This document shows positions 36,330-44,414 of a stretch of 50,097 nt of DNA, in pieces; the first letter of the stretch is position 1, and every line of letters begins with the position of its first letter. The translations under genes were made by a program, and so were the position numbers. The stretch spans positions 1 through 50,097 of the forward strand of contig NZ_MBES01000080.1 of the NCBI RefSeq assembly GCF_001954195.1. The letters run 5' to 3'. This stretch comes from Mycobacterium sp. IS-1264 (lineage in GTDB: Bacteria; Actinomycetota; Actinomycetes; Mycobacteriales; Mycobacteriaceae). The notes under the pieces are model-generated. The model did no database searches. It was not told the DNA's origin and worked only from the letters and a program-made list of their open reading frames with translations.

Positions 36330-37190
36330 ATGCGAACAGAACTGCCCGCCGAGCGCCTGCAGCGGCGGCTCGGCGCCGAGCCCGATACCGATTCGCAGGA
36401 CGATCCCGAGGATTCCCAGCATGACCCGGACGCGCCGGACGACGATCAGAATTCGTTGCTGCCCCGATGGCTTCCCGACGCTTCCCAGCGCGGCGGCTGG
36501 GTCGCAAGGCTGCGCGCCGATCCCGGCCGCGCCGGTGCCATCGCGATGGCGGTGGTCGCCGCGCTGGCCGTGCTGGTCACGATATTCACGTTGGTGCGCG
36601 ATAGGCCCGCGCCGGTGATGTCCGCCAAGCTTCCTCCGGTCGAGAAGGCGTCCACGGCGAGCCCCAGATCGTCGGCGGGTCCGGTCGCGGGCCAGCCGGC
36701 GGGCGATCGGCCCTGCGTGGTCAGCGTCGTCGGCCTGGTCCGCACCCCCGGGCTGGTCACGCTGGCGCCCGGCGCGCGGATCGCCGATGCGCTGCAGGCC
36801 GCCGGCGGTGCGGTGGACGGTGCGGACACCATCGGATTGAACATGGCCCGTCCGGTCGGCGACGGCGAACAGATCGTGGTCGGGCTGGCGCCGATCTCGG
36901 GGCGGCCGACGGCTCTCGGCAGCTCGGTGGCCTCCGGCTCAACGCCAACGCCCGGGACGCCGGCACCGGTTTCGGGATCGGCCAAGCCGAAACCGGGGCA
37001 GGCGCTCGACCTCAACACCGCGAGCGTGGAGCAGCTAGACGCCCTGCCCGGGGTCGGGCCCGTCACCGCCGCCGCGATCGTGGCGTGGCGGCAGGCCAAC
37101 GGCAAGTTCACCAGCGTCGACCAGCTCGCCGACGTCGACGGTATCGGCCCGGCGCGGCTGGAAAAGCTGCGTGCCCTGGTCCGCGTCTGA
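36330..37190 (+). CDS. comEA: ComEA-like DNA-binding membrane protein
   Basis: 286-residue protein: an acidic cytoplasmic tail (about 15-45, rich in Asp), one membrane helix (70-89, AIAMAVVAALAVLVTIFTLV), an SLBB domain (VVSVVGLVRTPGLVTLAPGA and onward), a Pro/Ser linker and a C-terminal helix-hairpin-helix pair (LDLNTASVEQLDALPGVGP ... LADVDGIGPARLEKLRALV) that binds DNA backbone. In competent bacteria ComEA holds incoming DNA. It overlaps comEC by 20 bases. The start at 36330 is chosen for the conserved opening MRTELPAERLQRRLG and the -10 element. Confidence 0.9.
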   Translation: MRTELPAERLQRRLGAEPDTDSQDDPEDSQHDPDAPDDDQNSLLPRWLPDASQRGGWVARLRADPGRAGAIAMAVVAALAVLVTIFTLVRDRPAPVMSAKLPPVEKASTASPRSSAGPVAGQPAGDRPCVVSVVGLVRTPGLVTLAPGARIADALQAAGGAVDGADTIGLNMARPVGDGEQIVVGLAPISGRPTALGSSVASGSTPTPGTPAPVSGSAKPKPGQALDLNTASVEQLDALPGVGPVTAAAIVAWRQANGKFTSVDQLADVDGIGPARLEKLRALVRV

Positions 37191-38754
37191 CACCGCAGGC
37201 CTCGACGGATCGCCACTGGCGCACCTCGATGTCCGCTTGGTCCCGGCCGCCGTCACGGGATGGACGGTCACCGCCGCCGGGATCGTGTGGCCGGTCGGCC
37301 GGGCGCTGGCTTGCTGCTGCGTCGTGCTGGTTGCCGCCTCGTGTGCGCTGCTGTGCGTGGCGCGCAGGCACGCGCGCCTGCGGGCGATCGGCGCCGGCGT
37401 GCTGGCGATCGGTGTCGTGGGTGCGGGCTTCGGGCTGGCGATTGCCCTGCGCACGGACGCGGTGGCGCGCCATCCCGTCGCCGCGGCGTTCGGCGCTGCC
37501 GCGCCGGTGACGGTTACTCCAACCGAGAGCCCGCGCCCGGTGGGCCGGGGCAGGCTGATGTTTCGCGCCACCTTGCGGCAGCTGCGCACCGACGAAATGT
37601 CGGGCCGAGTAGTCGTTTTCGCGCGTACGTCGGACTTCGGTGGTGTGATGGCCGGCCAGCCGGTGCGTTTCACCGCGCGCATCAACCGTCCGGCCCGTCA
37701 TGATCTGACGGTCGCCGTGCTCAACGCGACGGGCCGCCCGACGATGGGCGAGGCCGGCGCGGCGCAGCGAGCCGCTCACACTGTGCGCACGCGGTTCGCC
37801 GCCGCCGCCCGCGATGCTCTGCCCGCGGAGCAGGCCGCGATGCTGCCCGCCCTGGTCCTCGGCGACACCGCGGCGGTGAACGCGGAGACCACTCGCGACT
37901 TTCGCGCCGCCGGCATGACGCACCTGACCGCGGTATCGGGGGCCAACGTCACGATCGTGTGCGGGGCGGTGCTGTTCTCGGCCCGGCTGATCGGCCCGCG
38001 CGCGGCCGTGGCGCTGGCCGCGGTGGCACTGGTCGCCTTCGTCATCGTCGTCCAACCGACGCCGAGCGTGTTGCGCGCGGCCGTGATGGGTGCCATCGCG
38101 CTGGCGGGGGTCCTGTCGTCGCGCCGGCGGCAAGCGATTCCGGCCCTCTCGGCGGCGGTGCTGATACTGCTGACCGTCGCCCCCCACCTTGCCGTCGACG
38201 TGGGCTTCGCGCTGTCGGTGCTGGCGACGGCCGCGCTGGTCGTCATCGCGCCAGTCTGGTCGCGGCGCCTCGCCGCAAGAGGCTGTCCCAAGCCGCTGGC
38301 CGATGCGCTCGCGGTGGCGTGTGCCGCGCATGCGGTGACCGCGCCGCTGGTCGCCGCCATTTCGGGGCGGCTCAGCCTGGTCGCCGTGGTCGCGAATCTC
38401 GCGGCCGCGCCGGCGATAGCGCCGATCACGGTGCTGGGTAGCGCGGCGGCGGTCTTGTGCATGTCGTGGCCAGCCGGCGCCGAACTGTTGATCCGATTCG
38501 CCGGCCCCGAGCTCTGGTGGGTGCTGAGCGTGGCGCGCTGGGCGGCCGAGGTTCCCGCGGCGACCGTGCCCGTTCCGTCCGGCGTGGCCGGCGTGCTGAT
38601 CGTCGGCGGCGCCACCGTCATGGTCGTCCTGCTGACGCGGGTGTTGTGGCGGTGGCACGGGTTTCGCGTGGCGGTCGTGGCGGGCGCCGCGCTCGCCGTG
38701 TGGGTGGCGGCCTGGTCGCTGTCGGGACTAATGGCGATTCCAAGCGCGGCGTAG
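37171..38754 (+). CDS. comEC: ComEC/Rec2-type channel protein without metallo-hydrolase domain
   Basis: 527-residue integral membrane protein. The competence core with its signature MTHLTAVSGANVTIV (about 250-264) is present, flanked by many hydrophobic helices. The protein stops after the membrane region. The C-terminal metallo-beta-lactamase domain of full-length ComEC (about 750 residues) is absent. The GTG start at 37171 lies inside comEA. In competent bacteria ComEC passes single-stranded DNA across the membrane. Whether this shorter form does so is unknown. holA follows after 69 bases. Confidence 0.87.
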   Translation: MPWSASDTAGLDGSPLAHLDVRLVPAAVTGWTVTAAGIVWPVGRALACCCVVLVAASCALLCVARRHARLRAIGAGVLAIGVVGAGFGLAIALRTDAVARHPVAAAFGAAAPVTVTPTESPRPVGRGRLMFRATLRQLRTDEMSGRVVVFARTSDFGGVMAGQPVRFTARINRPARHDLTVAVLNATGRPTMGEAGAAQRAAHTVRTRFAAAARDALPAEQAAMLPALVLGDTAAVNAETTRDFRAAGMTHLTAVSGANVTIVCGAVLFSARLIGPRAAVALAAVALVAFVIVVQPTPSVLRAAVMGAIALAGVLSSRRRQAIPALSAAVLILLTVAPHLAVDVGFALSVLATAALVVIAPVWSRRLAARGCPKPLADALAVACAAHAVTAPLVAAISGRLSLVAVVANLAAAPAIAPITVLGSAAAVLCMSWPAGAELLIRFAGPELWWVLSVARWAAEVPAATVPVPSGVAGVLIVGGATVMVVLLTRVLWRWHGFRVAVVAGAALAVWVAAWSLSGLMAIPSAA

Positions 38755-38802
38755 CCGGGCGTGGCGGGTCACCATCATCGGACTGGGCGGACCCTAGTCG
38801 GA

Positions 38803-38823
38803 CCCACGTGACACCATCGTGGG
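38803..38823 (+). promoter_or_regulatory. Hairpin directly before the holA start
   Basis: CCCACG (38803-38808) pairs with CGTGGG (38818-38823) across nine bases, ending at the base before the GTG of holA. The right arm contains the only G-rich stretch that could bind the ribosome, so folding could limit initiation. Structural prediction only. Confidence 0.35.
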
Positions 38824-39804
38824 GTGAGCGAGCCTGCGCCGTTGCACCTGGTCCTGGGAGACGAGGAACTGCTGGTCGAGCGGGCGGTGGCCGACGTGCT
38901 GCGGTCGGCGCGGCAGCGTGCGGGCGCCGACTCGGGGGCCAATGACGTGCCGGTCAGCCGGATGCGGGCCGGCGACGTCAGCACCTACGAACTCGCCGAG
39001 TTGCTGAGCCCGTCACTGTTCGCCGACGAGCGCATCGTCGTGCTGGAGGCCGCGGGCGACGCGGGCAAGGACGCGGCCGCGATGATCGCCGCGGCCGCCG
39101 CCGACATCCCGGCGGGCACGGTGCTGGTCGTGGTGCACTCAGGCGGCGGGAGGGCCAAGGCGCTGGCCGGCGAGCTGCAAAAGCTCGGTGCGCAGGTACA
39201 TCCCTGCGCGCGGATCACCAAACTCAGCGAGCGGATCGACTTCATCCGCAAGGAGTTCCGCGCGCTGCGCATCAAAGTCGACGAGGAGACGGTGACCGCC
39301 CTGCTCGACGCAGTCGGATCCGACGTGCGCGAACTGGCCTCGGCCTGTTCGCAGCTGGTCGCCGACACCGGCGGTGCCGTCGATGCGGCCGCGGTGCGCC
39401 GCTATCACAGCGGCAAAGCGGAGGTGAAAGGGTTCGACATCGCCGACAAGGCGGTGGCCGGCGACATCGAAGGAGCCACAGAGGCGCTGCGCTGGGCGAT
39501 GATGCGCGGCGAGCCCCTGGTGGTCCTGGCCGACGCCCTGGCCGAGGCCGTGCACACCATCGGCCGGGTCGGGCCGCTGTCCGGCGACCCCTACCGCCTT
39601 GCGGCACAGCTGGGGATGCCGCCCTGGCGGGTACAGAAGGCGCAGAAACAGGCCCGGCGCTGGTCGCGCGACACGGTGGCGGTCGCGATGAAAGTGGTGG
39701 CGGAACTCAACGCCAACGTCAAGGGCGCCGTCGCGGACGCCGACTACGCGCTGGAATCCGCGGTCAGGCAGGTCGCCGAGCTGGTGGCCGACCGCGGCCG
39801 GTGA
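38824..39804 (+). CDS. holA: DNA polymerase III delta subunit
   Basis: Clamp-loader subunit that opens the beta sliding clamp. The 326-residue product begins with PLHLVLGDEELLVERAVADVL, the delta-family opening, with a degenerate AAA+ fold (no Walker A, as expected), then GSDVRELASACSQLVADTGG and GFDIADKAVAGDIEGATEALRW typical of domain II-III. The order comEA-comEC-holA-rpsT is common in bacteria. It converges with rpsT, 12 bases apart. The GTG start follows a hairpin directly. Confidence 0.93.
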   Translation: MSEPAPLHLVLGDEELLVERAVADVLRSARQRAGADSGANDVPVSRMRAGDVSTYELAELLSPSLFADERIVVLEAAGDAGKDAAAMIAAAAADIPAGTVLVVVHSGGGRAKALAGELQKLGAQVHPCARITKLSERIDFIRKEFRALRIKVDEETVTALLDAVGSDVRELASACSQLVADTGGAVDAAAVRRYHSGKAEVKGFDIADKAVAGDIEGATEALRWAMMRGEPLVVLADALAEAVHTIGRVGPLSGDPYRLAAQLGMPPWRVQKAQKQARRWSRDTVAVAMKVVAELNANVKGAVADADYALESAVRQVAELVADRGR

Positions 39805-39816
39805 GCGGCGTCGGGC

Positions 39817-40077
39817 TCAGAGCTTGTTCAGGGCCTTGGCCAGTGCGGACTTCTTGTTGGCCGCCTGGTTCTTGTGGATAACGCCCTTGCTGGCCGCCTT
39901 GTCCAGCTTGCGGTTGGTCGACACCAGCAACTCCGCGGCCTTGTCCTTGTCGCCGGCGTCGGTGGCCTCGCGGAACGCGCGCACGGCAGTGCGCAGCGAA
40001 GACTTCACCGACTTGTTGCGCAGGCGGGCGCGCTCGTTCGTGCGATTGCGCTTCTGCTGCGACTTTATGTTGGCCAC
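39817..40077 (-). CDS. rpsT: 30S ribosomal protein S20
   Basis: Small-subunit protein that binds the 5' domain of 16S rRNA. The 86-residue basic, helical product has ANIKSQQKRNRTNERARLRNKSVK at its start (given in two overlapping family motifs: IKSQQKRNRTNERARLRN and KSVKSSLRTAVR) and ends KNQAANKKSALAKALNKL. The start is the GTG at 40077, preceded by AAGGA at nine bases. The frame remains open upstream, but the added sequence is not S20-like. A good promoter lies 66-95 bases upstream. Confidence 0.96.
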   Translation of the reverse strand: MANIKSQQKRNRTNERARLRNKSVKSSLRTAVRAFREATDAGDKDKAAELLVSTNRKLDKAASKGVIHKNQAANKKSALAKALNKL

Positions 40078-40142
40078 GCGTTGTTTCCTTCTTAGATTCG
40101 GTGTTGGCTTGAGGCGCCCGATGTACCCGGCGGCGATTGCCC

Positions 40143-40182
40143 AGGTTATCAGTCGGTTACGTTTTCTCCCAAAAGGGGAAAC
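40143..40182 (-). promoter_or_regulatory. Putative rpsT promoter overlapped by a dyad
   Basis: On the reverse strand, TTGGGA (40167-40172), an 18-base spacer and TAACCT (40143-40148) fit a SigA promoter, giving a leader of about 60 bases. The -35 lies inside an imperfect dyad (GTTTTCTCCC at 40161-40170 facing GGGGAAAC at 40175-40182), so a DNA-binding protein could control rpsT or the divergent ATP-grasp gene. Confidence 0.5.
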
Positions 40183-40223
40183 CGTGACCTGCCGCAACGT
40201 CAATTTGAGGCAGCATCTGAAAA

Positions 40224-41921
40224 GTGAGTTTTACGAGCCAGCTTGAGGAGACCAGGCAGAGGTCGCGCGGCCCGGCGCGACCGCAGGCACGCTCCGAGCG
40301 CATCTTCGGCGGATACAACCACACGGACGCCTACGCGATGGCCTTCGACGAGATGTTCGACGCCGCGGGCAACGTCCGCGGCCCGTACAAGGGCATCTAC
40401 GCCGAGCTCGCGCCGTCGGACGTCTCGGATCTCATGGCCAGGTCCGAAGCGCTGGCCCGGGCGTTCCTCGACCAGGGCATCACGTTTTCGCTGTCGGGTC
40501 AGGAGCGGCCCTTCCCGCTGGACCTGGTGCCGCGGGTGATCTCGGCCGCGGAGTGGAGCCGGCTGGAGCGCGGCATCACCCAGCGGGTCAAAGCCCTCGA
40601 GCTGTATCTCGACGATATCTACGGCGACCAGGAGATCCTGAACGACGGCGTCATCCCGCGCCGGCTGGTCACATCGTGCGAGCACTTTCACCGCCAGGCC
40701 GTGGGCATCGTCCCGCCCAACGGCGTGCGAATCCACGTCGCCGGCATCGACCTGATCCGCGACGAGAAGGGCAATTTCCGCGTCCTGGAGGACAACCTGC
40801 GCTCCCCCTCGGGGGTGTCATACGTCATGGAGAACAGGCGCACCATGGCGCGGGTTTTCCCGAACTTGTTCGCCACCCATCGCGTGCGTGCCGTCGACGA
40901 CTACTCCTCGCATCTATTGCGCGCGCTGCGCAACTCCGCGGCCACCAACGAGGCGGACCCGACGGTCGTCGTGCTGACTCCCGGGGTCTACAACTCGGCG
41001 TACTTCGAGCATTCGCTGCTGGCGCGGCAGATGGGCGTCGAGCTGGTCGAGGGCCGCGACCTGTTCTGCCGCGACAACCAGGTGTACATGCGCACCACCG
41101 AGGGCGAGCGCCAGGTCGACGTCATCTATCGGCGCATCGACGACGCCTTCTTGGACCCGCTGCAGTTCCGCGCCGACTCGGTGCTGGGGGTGGCGGGTTT
41201 GGTCAACGCGGCCCGGGCCGGCAACGTCGTCATCTCCAGCGCGATCGGCAACGGCGTCGGCGACGACAAGCTGGTCTACACCTACGTGCCCACCATGATC
41301 GAGTACTACCTGGGCGAGAAGCCGCTGCTGGCCAACGTGGAGACCTACCGGTGCTGGCTGGACGACGAGCGGGAAGAGGTGCTCGACCGGATCGACGAGT
41401 TGGTCGTCAAGCCGGTCGAGGGGTCCGGCGGCTACGGCATCGTGTTCGGACCCGAGGCCTCCGAGAAGGAGCTGGCGGCGGTCAGCAAGAAGATTCGCGA
41501 CGATCCCCGAAGCTGGATCGCCCAACCGATGATGGAGCTGTCCACGGTCCCGACCCAGATCGACGACGAACTGGCGCCCCGCTATGTCGACCTGCGGCCG
41601 TTCGCGGTCAACGACGGCGACGACGTGTGGGTGCTGCCGGGTGGGCTGACCCGGGTGGCGCTGGTCGAGGGGTCGCGGGTGGTGAACTCCAGCCAGGGGG
41701 GTGGCTCCAAGGACACCTGGGTGCTCGCGCCGCGCGCCGCGGCCGTCGCGAGGGAGCTGGGCGCCGCCGAGGTGGTGCGTTCGCTGCCGACATCCATCCC
41801 CGACCCGGCTCCGGACGGGTCACGGGCGCAACAGCCGCTGCAGGTCGAACAGCCGCAGGACGAGCAGCCGCAGCAACAGCAGCAACAACAGCAGCAGCAA
41901 CGACAGAAGGCGATCCGCTGA
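40224..41921 (+). CDS. Circularly permuted ATP-grasp protein, type 2 (Rv2411c-like)
   Basis: 565-residue protein of the CP_ATPgrasp_2 (DUF404/DUF407) family, predicted to ligate a carboxylate to an amine with ATP. Family features: GGYNHTDAYAMAFDEMFD, DLIRDEKGNFRVLEDNLRSPSG, VVKPVEGSGGYGIVFGPEA and the late YVDLRPFAVNDGDDVWVLPGG. The last 40 residues are low-complexity Gln/Pro ending in ten consecutive Gln, not part of the fold. It starts a three-gene cassette with an alpha-E protein (one-base overlap) and a transglutaminase-like protein. The reaction product is unknown. The GTG start has only a weak upstream A-rich stretch, so the exact start is uncertain. Confidence 0.9.
   Translation: MSFTSQLEETRQRSRGPARPQARSERIFGGYNHTDAYAMAFDEMFDAAGNVRGPYKGIYAELAPSDVSDLMARSEALARAFLDQGITFSLSGQERPFPLDLVPRVISAAEWSRLERGITQRVKALELYLDDIYGDQEILNDGVIPRRLVTSCEHFHRQAVGIVPPNGVRIHVAGIDLIRDEKGNFRVLEDNLRSPSGVSYVMENRRTMARVFPNLFATHRVRAVDDYSSHLLRALRNSAATNEADPTVVVLTPGVYNSAYFEHSLLARQMGVELVEGRDLFCRDNQVYMRTTEGERQVDVIYRRIDDAFLDPLQFRADSVLGVAGLVNAARAGNVVISSAIGNGVGDDKLVYTYVPTMIEYYLGEKPLLANVETYRCWLDDEREEVLDRIDELVVKPVEGSGGYGIVFGPEASEKELAAVSKKIRDDPRSWIAQPMMELSTVPTQIDDELAPRYVDLRPFAVNDGDDVWVLPGGLTRVALVEGSRVVNSSQGGGSKDTWVLAPRAAAVARELGAAEVVRSLPTSIPDPAPDGSRAQQPLQVEQPQDEQPQQQQQQQQQQRQKAIR
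41871..41900 (+). repeat. CAG/CAA repeat encoding ten Gln
   Basis: Ten consecutive CAG or CAA codons encode residues 550-559 of the ATP-grasp protein, after EQPQDEQP. Triplet slippage would keep the frame, so length may vary between strains. Confidence 0.9.
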
Positions 41922-42898
41922 TGCTGGCCCGCAACGCCGAGGCGCTGTATTGGATCGGTCGCTACGTCGAGCGGGCGGACGACACGGCGCGCATCCTCGA
42001 CGTCGCGCTGCACCAACTGCTCGAGGATTCCAGCGTCGATCCCGATCAGGCGTCACGCTTGCTGCTGCGCGTCCTCGGTATCGAGCCCCCGGACCACGAC
42101 CTGGATGTGTGGTCGCTGACCGACCTCGTCGCCTATAGCACCGACAACAAGGGTGGGTGCTCGATCGTCGACGCGATCACGGCGGCGCGCGAGAACGCGA
42201 AGTCGGCGCGCGAGGTGACGTCCAGTGAGATCTGGGAGTGCCTGAACACCACCTACCATGCCCTGCCCGAACGCGAACGCGCCGCCAAACGCCTTGGGCC
42301 ACACGAGTTTTTGTCGTTCATCGAAAGTCGCGCCGCGATGTTCGCCGGCCTGGCCGACTCGACGCTGTCCCGTGACGACGGATACCGCTTCCTGTTGCTG
42401 GGCCGCGCGATCGAGCGCGTCGACATGACGGTGCGGTTGTTGCTGTCGCGGGTCGGAGACAGCGCGTCATCGCCGGCATGGGTAACGCTGTTGCGTTCGG
42501 CGGGCGCGCACGACACCTACCTGCGCACCTACCGGGGGGTGCTGGATGCGACGCGGGTGGTCGAGTTCATGCTGCTCGATCGGCTGTTTCCGCGTTCGGT
42601 GTTCTATTCGCTCCGGCTGGCCGAACACAACCTCGACGAGTTGCTGCACAATCCGCAGAGCCGAATCGGGGCCACCGCGGAGGCGCAACGGCTGCTCGGC
42701 CAGGCTCGTAGCGAGCTGGAATTCTTGCAGCCCGGTGTGCTGCTGGAGTCACTCGAAAGCCGCTTGGCGGGCTTGCAGAGAACCTGCCGCGATGTCGGAG
42801 AAGCATTGTCGCTGCAGTACTTCCACGTCACCCCGTGGGTGGCGTGGTCGGATGCGGGCGAGCGGACCGGATTGGCCACCAGGAAGGGGGACGCCTGA
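41921..42898 (+). CDS. Alpha-E domain protein (Rv2410c-like)
   Basis: 325-residue all-helical protein starting MLARNAEALYWIGRYVERAD, the hallmark opening of the alpha-E (DUF403) family, with FLLLGRAIERVDMTVRLLLSR in the middle. It always travels with circularly permuted ATP-grasp and transglutaminase-like genes in a predicted peptide-synthesis or peptide-modification cassette. Its ATG shares one base with the preceding TGA, and its TGA shares one base with the next ATG. The biochemical role is not established. The frame is open a long way upstream, but that part is a shadow of the ATP-grasp gene. Confidence 0.92.
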   Translation: MLARNAEALYWIGRYVERADDTARILDVALHQLLEDSSVDPDQASRLLLRVLGIEPPDHDLDVWSLTDLVAYSTDNKGGCSIVDAITAARENAKSAREVTSSEIWECLNTTYHALPERERAAKRLGPHEFLSFIESRAAMFAGLADSTLSRDDGYRFLLLGRAIERVDMTVRLLLSRVGDSASSPAWVTLLRSAGAHDTYLRTYRGVLDATRVVEFMLLDRLFPRSVFYSLRLAEHNLDELLHNPQSRIGATAEAQRLLGQARSELEFLQPGVLLESLESRLAGLQRTCRDVGEALSLQYFHVTPWVAWSDAGERTGLATRKGDA

Positions 42899-43737
42899 TG
42901 TGGCGGATGCGGGTGGTGCACACCACGGGGTACGCATACCAGTCGCCGGTGACCGCCTCGTATAACGAAGCCCGGCTGACGCCGCGGTCGGACACCCGGC
43001 AGAACGTCATCCTCAACCGTGTCGAAACCATTCCGGCCACGCGGTCCTATCGCTACATCGACTATTGGGGCACCGCCGTGACGGCGTTCGATCTGCATGC
43101 GCCGCACGCCGACCTCACCGTGACGTCGTCGTCGGTCATCGAGACCGAAGCGCCGGAGCCGGCCGAGATGGAGGCGGGGTGGGGCGACCTGCGATCCGAG
43201 GCCGTGATCGACCGGTTCGATGAACTGCTCCGCCCCACCGCACACACCCCGACAAGCAAACGCGTTGCGTCCGTGGGCAAGAAGATCGCGAAAAGCCATA
43301 AGCCCCAGGAAGCCGTCGTCGCCGCGGCCAAGTGGGCGCACGAGGAGCTCGACTACCTTCCGGGTACCACCGGCGTGCATTCGTCCGGCCTCGACGCACT
43401 GCACGAGGGCAAGGGCGTCTGCCAGGACTTCGTGCACCTGTCGCTAATGACCTTGCGCAGCATGGGAATTCCCGCGCGCTATGTGTCGGGCTATCTGCAC
43501 CCCAAACGCAACGCCACCGTGGGCGATACCGTCGACGGGCGAAGTCATGCCTGGATTCAAGCCTGGACCGGGAGTTGGTGGAACTACGACCCCACCAACG
43601 ACACCGAAATCACCGAGCAGTACGTCAGTGTGGGCGTCGGCCGCGACTACACCGACGTCGCCCCGCTCAAAGGGATCTACTCGGGCGAGGGCGCAACCGA
43701 CCTCGACGTGATCGTGGAGGTCACTCGGCTCGCCTAG
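42898..43737 (+). CDS. Transglutaminase-like cysteine protease-fold protein (Rv2409c-like)
   Basis: 279-residue protein with an N-terminal beta region (MRVVHTTGYAYQSPVTASYN) and a transglutaminase-like core whose triad is intact: C175 (GKGVCQDFVHL), H217 (RSHAWIQAW) and D231 (NYDPTND). The family includes proteases, peptide N-glycanases and amidases. Within this cassette it is predicted to cut or transfer the peptide made by the ATP-grasp protein. No signal peptide is seen, so it is cytoplasmic. The start shares a base with the preceding stop. Confidence 0.93.
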   Translation: MWRMRVVHTTGYAYQSPVTASYNEARLTPRSDTRQNVILNRVETIPATRSYRYIDYWGTAVTAFDLHAPHADLTVTSSSVIETEAPEPAEMEAGWGDLRSEAVIDRFDELLRPTAHTPTSKRVASVGKKIAKSHKPQEAVVAAAKWAHEELDYLPGTTGVHSSGLDALHEGKGVCQDFVHLSLMTLRSMGIPARYVSGYLHPKRNATVGDTVDGRSHAWIQAWTGSWWNYDPTNDTEITEQYVSVGVGRDYTDVAPLKGIYSGEGATDLDVIVEVTRLA

Positions 43738-43748
43738 GGGATGGCCGG

Positions 43749-44414
43749 ATGCAAGATTCGTCAGCGCCGGGCCGGCCGGTTTTGCCGGGCCTCGCGCTCC
43801 TGTGCATCGGGCTACTGTTCGGCGGAGTGGCAGTCGGCGTGGCGCTGGGCGGCGTGCTGCCGTTGCCCTATGGCCCGATGGGTGCGGTCGTCGCCTACGT
43901 CCGGGCGGAGCCGGTCGCGCTGCAAGTGATCGCCACCGCGGTGTTCGCATCGTCGGTACCCCTGGCGATCTACGCGGCGATGGCCGCCGCCCGGTTGCGG
44001 CAGCTCGGTGTGGCCCGGTCCGCGGCGGCGATCGCGCTAACAGGTGGGACCTTGGCGGCCGGCGCGCTCGGTCTGACGGCGTTGTTGGGCTGGACATTGT
44101 CGCGATCCGAGATAAGCGCGGACGCCGCGCTGGTTCGGGCGATCTACGTGTTGGCGTTTCTGGTCGGCGGCCCCGGCCACTTGGTGGCGTTGGGCCTGTT
44201 GGTCGCCGGGATGGCCGTGCCGGGTCGCGCGCGGGGCTTGCTGCTCGGGCCGCTGGCCTGGGCCGGCCTGGCGGTTGCCGCGCTCGCCGAAGTGACGGCG
44301 CTGGTGCTGGCGTGGCCGGAACTGGGTGTGCTTCTGCCGATCGCACGAGTCGCGGCGCTGGTCTGGCTGGTGGCGGCCGGCCTGCAGCTAGGTCCGCCGC
44401 GACGGCCTAGGTGA
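43749..44414 (+). CDS. Hypothetical membrane protein after the ATP-grasp cassette
   Basis: 221-residue protein with about six hydrophobic segments (GLALLCIGLLFGGVAVGVAL, VALQVIATAVFASSVPLAIY, AAIALTGGTLAAGALGLTAL, AIYVLAFLVGGPGHLVALGL, LLGPLAWAGLAVAALAEVTA, VAALVWLVAAGLQL) and few charges. I do not recognise the family. It follows the transglutaminase gene by 11 bases and may belong to the same transcript. Its end overlaps the end of the convergent hydrolase gene by eight bases. In M. tuberculosis I recall PE24 near this position instead. Confidence 0.75.
   Translation: MQDSSAPGRPVLPGLALLCIGLLFGGVAVGVALGGVLPLPYGPMGAVVAYVRAEPVALQVIATAVFASSVPLAIYAAMAAARLRQLGVARSAAAIALTGGTLAAGALGLTALLGWTLSRSEISADAALVRAIYVLAFLVGGPGHLVALGLLVAGMAVPGRARGLLLGPLAWAGLAVAALAEVTALVLAWPELGVLLPIARVAALVWLVAAGLQLGPPRRPR

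Noticed and set aside
40553..41920. In-frame upstream extension of the alpha-E gene (456 codons)
   Set aside because: It overlaps the whole ATP-grasp gene in another frame and lacks homology. The alpha-E family begins at MLARNAEALYW.
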